In this document: positions 5,752 through 10,451 of the stretch, piece by piece
Position numbering within the stretch: the stretch's first letter is position 1
How the letters are laid out: the number at the start of each line of letters is the position of its first letter
Source: JBCCGG01 sp039029395
GTDB lineage: Bacteria; Pseudomonadota; Alphaproteobacteria; Kiloniellales; JAKSDN01
Length of the DNA stretch: 10,451 bases
Direction: 5' to 3'
Assembly (NCBI GenBank): GCA_039029395.1
Contig: JBCCGG010000081.1
Span: 1 to 10,451, forward strand
Position numbers and translations under genes: made by a program
The notes under the pieces: model-generated
The model's input: only the letters and a program-made list of their open reading frames with translations
Told to the model about the DNA's origin: nothing
Databases searched by the model: none

Positions 5752-8700
5752 ATGTCTCTTCCAAAGAGTCTTCGATTCAGCCTCGCATTCGGTCTCCTGC
5801 TCACCGGTCTCGGCGCCGGTCCCGCGGTGGGGCAGGGCACGACTCAACCGCCGGACTTCTCTAATGTTGAGGACGTGCTCCAGGGGCGCCGCCTGATCCT
5901 GCCGGTCCAGGACCTGGTGATCGGCTCCAGCGCCGAAGGCCGGGCCACCATTCTCGAGACCGACAAGTCCACGGTGACCCGCGAGGTCGCAGTCGACACC
6001 GGCGGCACGCCGATCGCGATCGGCTCTGGCCGGGTGTTCGATCTGGAGAACGACGTCATCATCACCATGGTGCGCCTGAGCGGCAGCATCGCTGGCATCA
6101 ATCTGCGCGACGCCGTGGGGCAGCGCTCTCTTTCGGTCGACACGAAGCTCGCGATCTGCACGGCCGCCCAGCAGTCCGGCTGCAACCCGAACCTGGTGGT
6201 GACCGGCGATCTGACCGGCGACGGCTTCGACGAGATCGTGCTGTCCTATGCCGGTGGCGGCCTGCAGGTCGCCTCGGCGGTCGACGTCAGCGACTTCGAA
6301 AAGGGCCTTGTATTCGGACCCCTGTTTCAAGGGGAGGTCGTGGTCCAGCCCCAAGCCATGGCGGTGGCCAATTTCACCGGCAGCGATGGCCGTGCGATCG
6401 CCGCCTTCGACCAGCCCGACTTCGAGGTCTACCAGCTGCGTCCGGTCAGCAGTCCGAACGATACGCCCAGTCTGGAGCTGATCCGAGTCTCCACCGTGCC
6501 CTTCAATCCCTTTCCCAACGGCATAATCCGCGCCCAGTTGAGCGCCGGCCAGTTCGACAGCAACACCAAGGACCGGGAGCTGGCGCTGACCCTGATCGAT
6601 CCGAACAACGACGCCGTGAACATGTACTTCGTTCAGATGAGCGACACGCTGATCCCTTCGATCAGCAACGCCCAACCGGTCGGCGTCACGGCGGATATCA
6701 TCTCCCAGACGGCCGGGCGCTTGGACTGGTTCAGCGACCAGGACCAGCTGGTCATGACCCTCGACCGGAGCGGCGCCAACGGCCAGGTCAGCGTGGTGCA
6801 GTTGATCAACAACGGCCTGTTCATCTTTCCGGCCAGCCACGCCGTGTTCTTCCCCAACTGCGGCAGCGGACGGCAGTCGCAGGTTTACGACGTGGCGCTC
6901 GGCGATTTCGACTTCGACCTCGCCGATCCCGCCTCGACGCCGCCCGATCTTGAGATCGGCGTGCTGGCCGGATGCGAAGGCCTCGGCTTCCAGCAGCTGC
7001 AATGGCAGATCTTCAAGAGCGATGCGCAGAACGAGTTCGCCATATCTTTCGTGAGCGAGGGTTTCCAGGGGGAGACCTTCCCGAGCGCGACCCCGGTGCT
7101 GTCGGCCATCGTGGCGAGCGACACCCAGGGCCGCTCCCTGTTGCTCGGCCCGGCCACCAAGGTGGTGCTCAACGACCACTCCCAGCCGCGCATCGTGATG
7201 GGCGCGCCGCCCATGCACATCGACTTCATCCAGAATCCGATCGATCCGGGCCAGCCATCGACCGCCTTCGGCAAGATCAACATGACCGCCTTTCCCTCGA
7301 CCGACGACAACACCGACCGGGGCATGAACAGCGAGTTCGATCTGGCGGCCAGCTCCAGCGTACAGAACAGCTCGACCCAGACCACCAGCTACAGCTACAC
7401 CACCGGCACCGCGGTCGATGCAAACATCGGCCTGGGCATTCCGGACATCGCCAGCCTGGGCGCCAGCATGACCTCGATCGCCGAGACCACCCACGCCGGT
7501 TTCGTCCAGAACAAGTTCGGCAGCTACGACAGCTTCGCCTATGACATTCAGACCATCACCGGCTTCGGCGACGTGGTCTGGTTCAACACCAAGCGCTTCA
7601 ATCTCTGGGTCTACCGGGTGCTCGGCCATTTCGCCTGCCCGGCCGACAACACGAGCTGCAACAGCAAGCTGCCGCTCAACATCGTCTTCTCGGGCCCCGA
7701 CAAGATCATCAACCACCCGCACACCCCCAGCGCTCAGATCGAATGGCACCAGCCGCACCACGAGGTCGGCAATATCCTGTCCTATCCCCAGACCCTGGAT
7801 CAGCTGGAAGCGACCCTCGGGCCCGACGGCGCCTTGCAGCAGTTCTTCGAGACCGACTTCCTGACCGGCACCAACGACGACACCCAAACCCTGGAGTGGT
7901 CGAGCGGCCAGACCAGCGCCCAATCGACCGGCTCTGCCAAGATCCACTCCCAACGCACCAGCGAGACGGTCGGCGGCGGCGGCGACTACTTCCTGATCGG
8001 CGGCACCAGCGCGACCTTCGAGGAAAACCGCAGCCGGGGCATCAGCACCCTGGAGGACACGGTGGAGACCACCGCGTCGACCAACGGCTTCATGATCTCG
8101 GTGCCCAGCTTCAATCTGGGCGAGGACTACAGCTATCCCTTCGACGGCTTCATCCTGGGCGACTCGGAAAGCGAGTCCGTTCTCCAGCAAAAGGCCCTGA
8201 TCGCCGAGCTGAAGGACAAGGACATGGTCGACACCACGGTCAACGGCACCTTGCGCCTGGCCTTTACCGCCCAGCCCGACGCGGCCGTCGGCACCTGGTG
8301 GGGCAACGGCAGCTCGCCCTACCTGAGCGCGCCCGATGCCGCGCTCAACCACCCGGTGCGCTGGACCAAGATCAGCGAGACCTCCGGGCCGCTGTCCTCG
8401 GTCTATTGCTTCAACATCTTCGACCGGGACGACGTGCTGAAGGGCGGCGCCTACGAGATGAAGGGCCTCTTCGTGCTGCCCGAGGGCGCCACCGAAGGGC
8501 CGGTGCTGACCGTCGCCGACGAGGGCCAGAGCCTTTCGATCCGCGCCCGGGTCTACAACTACAGCCGCCTGGACATGGCCGCCGACCACAAGGTGAAGGT
8601 GCAGATCTACGTCCAAGAGTGGGATGCCACGACCCAGTCCTTCACCGGTGACGCGGCGCTCTTGGGCACCTCGACGCTGGATCCCATTCCCGGCAACAAC

Positions 8701-9882
8701 ATGGCGAACAGCGGTCTCAACTCGGCCTTCGCGACGGCGACGCTGGAAACCGGCGACTGCCCGCTTTCGGGTGGCTGCGGCGGCAAGTACCTGAAGTTCT
8801 GGGTCGTCACCTGGATCGAGGATTCGACCGGCGACCTGGTTGCCGACTACCAAGACCACGGGCTTGCCAAGAAGCCGAGCGGCTCCTTCACCGGGATCGG
8901 CCAGGTGGCGCTCGAGCCGATCTCCAACAACGTGGGCTTCTGGGATCAGGAGATCTACATTTGCCCCAAGGGCGCCCAATGCACCACCGCCGCCGCCAGC
9001 CCGGCGCCCGGCGCCCTCTCGCTCGACGCCGTCAGCCTCTCGGCCGATCAGGTGAATACCTTCGAGAGCGTCGACGTGAGCGCCCACCTGAGCACGGGCA
9101 ATGAAGGCGTCGGCGGCATTCTTCTCCTGTTCTTCGACGGTGACCCGGAGGCCGGCGGCGCGCTCTTCGAGGTCGAGCATCTGCCCTTTATCCCGGCCGG
9201 CGGCAGCTACCTCAGCCGGGTGCGCTACCAGGCGCCCGTCGAGGGCCCGCGCGATATCCACGTGGTGGCGCGCAGCGGCGGTCTGGTGGCAACCCAGATG
9301 GCCAGCCTGGAGGCCTTCGAGCCGCTCGTTGCAGCGCCCATGTGCCAGAACCCCCTGGGCGGCGCGACGGAGGTCAGCGGCTCGGCCGGAGAGGTCGGGC
9401 CCGGCGACCGGCCGACCAGCCTGCAGCTGCACGCCACCTTGAGCGACATCGGTCCGCTCGATCTGGGCAACGCGGTGGTTACCCTGGACCGCCTGCTGCA
9501 CGAGGTCGGCGGGAAGGGCGAGCTGGTGACCCAAGAGTCCGGCGCCGGCCTGCTGCCGCTTACGCTGGCCGCCGCGCCGGGATCGAACGCCCGTTTCGCC
9601 CGCTTCGACACCGGCCCGGGCACGACCCCCCGGGTGCGCCTCAACCTGCGGCGCAGAGGCTCGGGCGAGGTGGACCTGTTCTTGCAGGCGCGCGGCGTCG
9701 CCCTGCCCGAGGCCCCGGCGCTCTGCAGCGGCCAGCCGCTGACCACGACGCTCAGCACTCGCCTTGCCGAGATCGACGACGGGCTCAACCCGGTGGCCCA
9801 GGCGGCGGTGACGGGGACGTGGGAGTGCGAGACGGACCGGTCAGGGGCGGTGCGGGATTTGCGGGTGGTAAGGGGGATGTGA
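5752..9882 (+). CDS. Giant secreted protein: seven-repeat FG-GAP-like propeller, uncharacterised beta-rich core, CARDB-like and unknown C-terminal domains
   Basis: A 1376-residue exported protein. The signal peptide is MSLPKSLRFSLAFGLLLTGL to about 27 (AVG, then QGTT). The start is the ATG after AGGGAGGA (5733-5740, spacing 11); a TTG at 5704 is in frame but precedes that site. Residues 40-480 carry repeats spaced 52-66 residues: GRVFDLENDVI (about 95), GDLTGDGFDEIVL (152, a canonical calcium-type FG-GAP/VCBS loop), VANFTGSDGRAIAAFD (204), GQFDSNTKDRELAL (266), AGRLDWFSDQDQLVM (321), LGDFDFDLADP...LEIGVL (383) and VASDTQGRSLLLG (about 449). A bridging PRIVMGAPPMHIDFI (about 480) leads into a Ser/Thr-rich beta core (500-850) with TGFGDVVWFNTKRFNLWVYR and FSGPDKI. 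Further beta sequence follows, then a CARDB/Ig-like domain at about 1083-1190. The last 185 residues, with three cysteines, are unassigned. Paired cysteines throughout suggest disulfides. I know no named family for the core, and no cell-wall or membrane anchor is visible. Function unknown; adhesion or surface binding is a guess. Confidence 0.85.
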   Translation: MSLPKSLRFSLAFGLLLTGLGAGPAVGQGTTQPPDFSNVEDVLQGRRLILPVQDLVIGSSAEGRATILETDKSTVTREVAVDTGGTPIAIGSGRVFDLENDVIITMVRLSGSIAGINLRDAVGQRSLSVDTKLAICTAAQQSGCNPNLVVTGDLTGDGFDEIVLSYAGGGLQVASAVDVSDFEKGLVFGPLFQGEVVVQPQAMAVANFTGSDGRAIAAFDQPDFEVYQLRPVSSPNDTPSLELIRVSTVPFNPFPNGIIRAQLSAGQFDSNTKDRELALTLIDPNNDAVNMYFVQMSDTLIPSISNAQPVGVTADIISQTAGRLDWFSDQDQLVMTLDRSGANGQVSVVQLINNGLFIFPASHAVFFPNCGSGRQSQVYDVALGDFDFDLADPASTPPDLEIGVLAGCEGLGFQQLQWQIFKSDAQNEFAISFVSEGFQGETFPSATPVLSAIVASDTQGRSLLLGPATKVVLNDHSQPRIVMGAPPMHIDFIQNPIDPGQPSTAFGKINMTAFPSTDDNTDRGMNSEFDLAASSSVQNSSTQTTSYSYTTGTAVDANIGLGIPDIASLGASMTSIAETTHAGFVQNKFGSYDSFAYDIQTITGFGDVVWFNTKRFNLWVYRVLGHFACPADNTSCNSKLPLNIVFSGPDKIINHPHTPSAQIEWHQPHHEVGNILSYPQTLDQLEATLGPDGALQQFFETDFLTGTNDDTQTLEWSSGQTSAQSTGSAKIHSQRTSETVGGGGDYFLIGGTSATFEENRSRGISTLEDTVETTASTNGFMISVPSFNLGEDYSYPFDGFILGDSESESVLQQKALIAELKDKDMVDTTVNGTLRLAFTAQPDAAVGTWWGNGSSPYLSAPDAALNHPVRWTKISETSGPLSSVYCFNIFDRDDVLKGGAYEMKGLFVLPEGATEGPVLTVADEGQSLSIRARVYNYSRLDMAADHKVKVQIYVQEWDATTQSFTGDAALLGTSTLDPIPGNNMANSGLNSAFATATLETGDCPLSGGCGGKYLKFWVVTWIEDSTGDLVADYQDHGLAKKPSGSFTGIGQVALEPISNNVGFWDQEIYICPKGAQCTTAAASPAPGALSLDAVSLSADQVNTFESVDVSAHLSTGNEGVGGILLLFFDGDPEAGGALFEVEHLPFIPAGGSYLSRVRYQAPVEGPRDIHVVARSGGLVATQMASLEAFEPLVAAPMCQNPLGGATEVSGSAGEVGPGDRPTSLQLHATLSDIGPLDLGNAVVTLDRLLHEVGGKGELVTQESGAGLLPLTLAAAPGSNARFARFDTGPGTTPRVRLNLRRRGSGEVDLFLQARGVALPEAPALCSGQPLTTTLSTRLAEIDDGLNPVAQAAVTGTWECETDRSGAVRDLRVVRGM

Positions 9883-10052
9883 GGGGGATGGATCGTGCAT
9901 TTCAAATTTTTTTCCGCGTAGCCAACGGCATTGGTACTCGACTACGATGCAACTTAGTTCGCACATCCGGAACCCAAGATCCAGGAAGCACATCAAAATT
10001 TGGAGGCCGCGAACCTACCTTGATTGGAGGCCCTGATATCGATGAGATCTAA

Positions 10053-10100
10053 GTTCTGGATTCTTTTTTCGGTTTGCATGATGAAGAAAGAATTCAGGAT
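10053..10100 (+). repeat. 19-bp RNA-type hairpin with G-U pairs
   Basis: Bases 10053-10071 can pair with 10082-10100 around a 10-base loop. By my hand alignment all 19 positions pair on the plus strand: 14 Watson-Crick and 5 G-U. On the minus strand the five become A-C mismatches, so the structure favours a plus-strand transcript. No T-tract follows, which argues against an intrinsic terminator. The element is A/U-rich in its middle. It could be a structured RNA, part of a mobile element, or chance in AT-rich DNA. Confidence 0.45.
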
Positions 10101-10118
10101 AGTGTGCCAAAGTTTGCA

Positions 10119-10150
10119 CAGTTCTTTTGCGCTTAAATGGTTGAGAACTG
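10119..10150 (+). repeat. Small inverted repeat
   Basis: CAGTTCT at 10119-10125 is the exact reverse complement of AGAACTG at 10144-10150, with an 18-base loop. It follows the longer hairpin by 18 bases in the same AT-rich island. Seven base pairs with a long loop is weak on its own. Confidence 0.3.
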
Positions 10151-10247
10151 ATTGGTTCCAAGAAATCTAAGGTCGACGGGAAGCTCTTCGTGACCGCCGC
10201 GAGGCGAACGAGCGGATGCGCGGACGTCGCTGACTCCATCGCTGGGC

Positions 10248-10451
10248 TCAGTTGTCGTCGGCCGGAGCCGAGGCCGGTGCTTCGGCCGAGCCGCCGGCTG
10301 CCGGAGCCGGCTGGGCCGAGGGCGGAGCCGGCGTCGGCTTGTACAGCGTGACCAGCGTTCCGCCGACGGCCGCCAGCACGATGCCGGCGAAGAACTGCCA
10401 CGGCAGCGCACCGATGCCGCCCTTCGGCGGATGCAGCGACAGCGCGACGAC
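10248..10451 (-). CDS. C-terminal part of a membrane protein with Pro/Ala-rich tail, cut by the window edge
   Basis: A frame open from the right edge ends at a TGA (10248-10250) and gives 67 residues. It begins VVALSLHPPKGGIGALPWQF, then has one hydrophobic helix FFAGIVLAAVGGTLVTLY (about residues 20-37) followed by KPTPAPPSAQPA and an Ala/Pro/Ser-rich hydrophilic tail ending ASAPADDN. It starts outside the window, so it has no visible start codon. A short loop, a last helix with small residues and a 'YKP' exit recall multi-pass permeases of the drug/metabolite or sugar:proton symporter type, but this is too little to name a family. It is GC-rich, unlike the spacer next to it, and need not come from the same genome as the rest. 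Confidence 0.6.
   Translation of the reverse strand, partial: VVALSLHPPKGGIGALPWQFFAGIVLAAVGGTLVTLYKPTPAPPSAQPAPAAGGSAEAPASAPADDN

Larger units (their letters stand above)
9883..10247. other. AT-rich spacer without a supported gene
   Basis: From about 9897 to 10170 the G+C content drops to about 43% by my count and then jumps back. All six frames carry stops; the longest small frames (for example 10042-10170 on the plus strand, 42 codons, with no ribosome site) show no recognisable protein. A run of seven or eight T at about 9907-9914 follows the giant gene by 25 bases, but no GC-rich stem precedes it, so it is not an obvious terminator. A direct repeat TTGGAGGCC occurs at 10000-10008 and 10024-10032, and two hairpins lie at 10053-10100 and 10119-10150. 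This compositional island may be transferred, foreign or misassembled DNA. Confidence 0.5.

Noticed and set aside
5671..9534. 1287-codon open frame antisense to the giant secreted protein
   Set aside because: It is rich in Ala, Gly, Arg, Val, Asp and His with no domain pattern, as expected for the complement of GC-rich codons. The plus strand has the signal peptide, ribosome site, FG-GAP motif and paired cysteines.
10035..10177. Vector polylinker suggested by GATATC, ATCGAT, AGATCT, GAATTC and GTCGAC
   Set aside because: Palindromic hexamers occur about once per 64 bases by chance. These are spread over 140 bases with no known vector order, so they do not show cloning DNA.
10015..10401. 128-codon minus-strand frame across the AT-rich island
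   Set aside because: Its first half is the wrong-frame shadow of the membrane-protein C-terminus and it shows no domain in the AT-rich half.

Overview
The body of the window, about 230-9890, reads as high-GC bacterial DNA with the gene density of a Gram-negative proteobacterium. Exported proteins carry ordinary Sec signals, there are periplasmic c-type cytochromes, and an MscS-type inner-membrane channel has a long periplasmic N-terminus. An alphaproteobacterium of the Rhodospirillales/Kiloniellales kind is my best guess; that is a stylistic inference and not proven by any marker gene. Both ends differ: 1-225 and about 9897-10170 have only about 41-43% G+C by my count, against clearly GC-rich DNA between them and beyond the right-hand one.

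Layout. 1-225: AT-richer sequence with a GTT/AAC trinucleotide repeat. Its minus strand has an open frame encoding an asparagine run, followed by sequence that resembles the linker before the reverse transcriptase in eukaryotic non-LTR retrotransposons. About 227-580 (+): the last 117 codons of a zinc-type (MDR) alcohol dehydrogenase, cut off where the repeat begins. 581-888: no gene seen. 889-1218 (-): small secreted protein of unknown function. 1327-3342 (+): MscS-family mechanosensitive channel with signal peptide, periplasmic domain and disordered charged tail. 3504-5431 (-): a three-gene set, transcribed from right to left, for a membrane-anchored DM13-domain protein, a cytochrome c' and a diheme cytochrome c. 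5432-5751: divergent control region. 5752-9882 (+): a 1376-residue secreted protein with an apparent seven-repeat FG-GAP-like propeller, a large uncharacterised beta-rich centre, a CARDB/Ig-like domain and an unknown C-terminal domain. 9883-10247: AT-rich spacer holding two RNA-type hairpins. 10248-10451 (-): the C-terminus of a membrane protein that runs off the window.

How the parts may work together. The clearest functional unit is the 5431-3504 set: three exported proteins that bind heme or belong to a family proposed to be redox-active, with two of the genes 5 bases apart. It looks like a periplasmic electron-transfer module; donor and acceptor are unknown. The giant secreted protein is divergent from this set and shares its upstream region, so co-regulation is possible but not shown. 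The composition breaks at both ends, a eukaryote-like reading frame on the left and a decapitated gene at the join raise the possibility that this is a chimeric assembly, or bacterial DNA embedded in foreign sequence, and should be checked before any biological interpretation of the ends.
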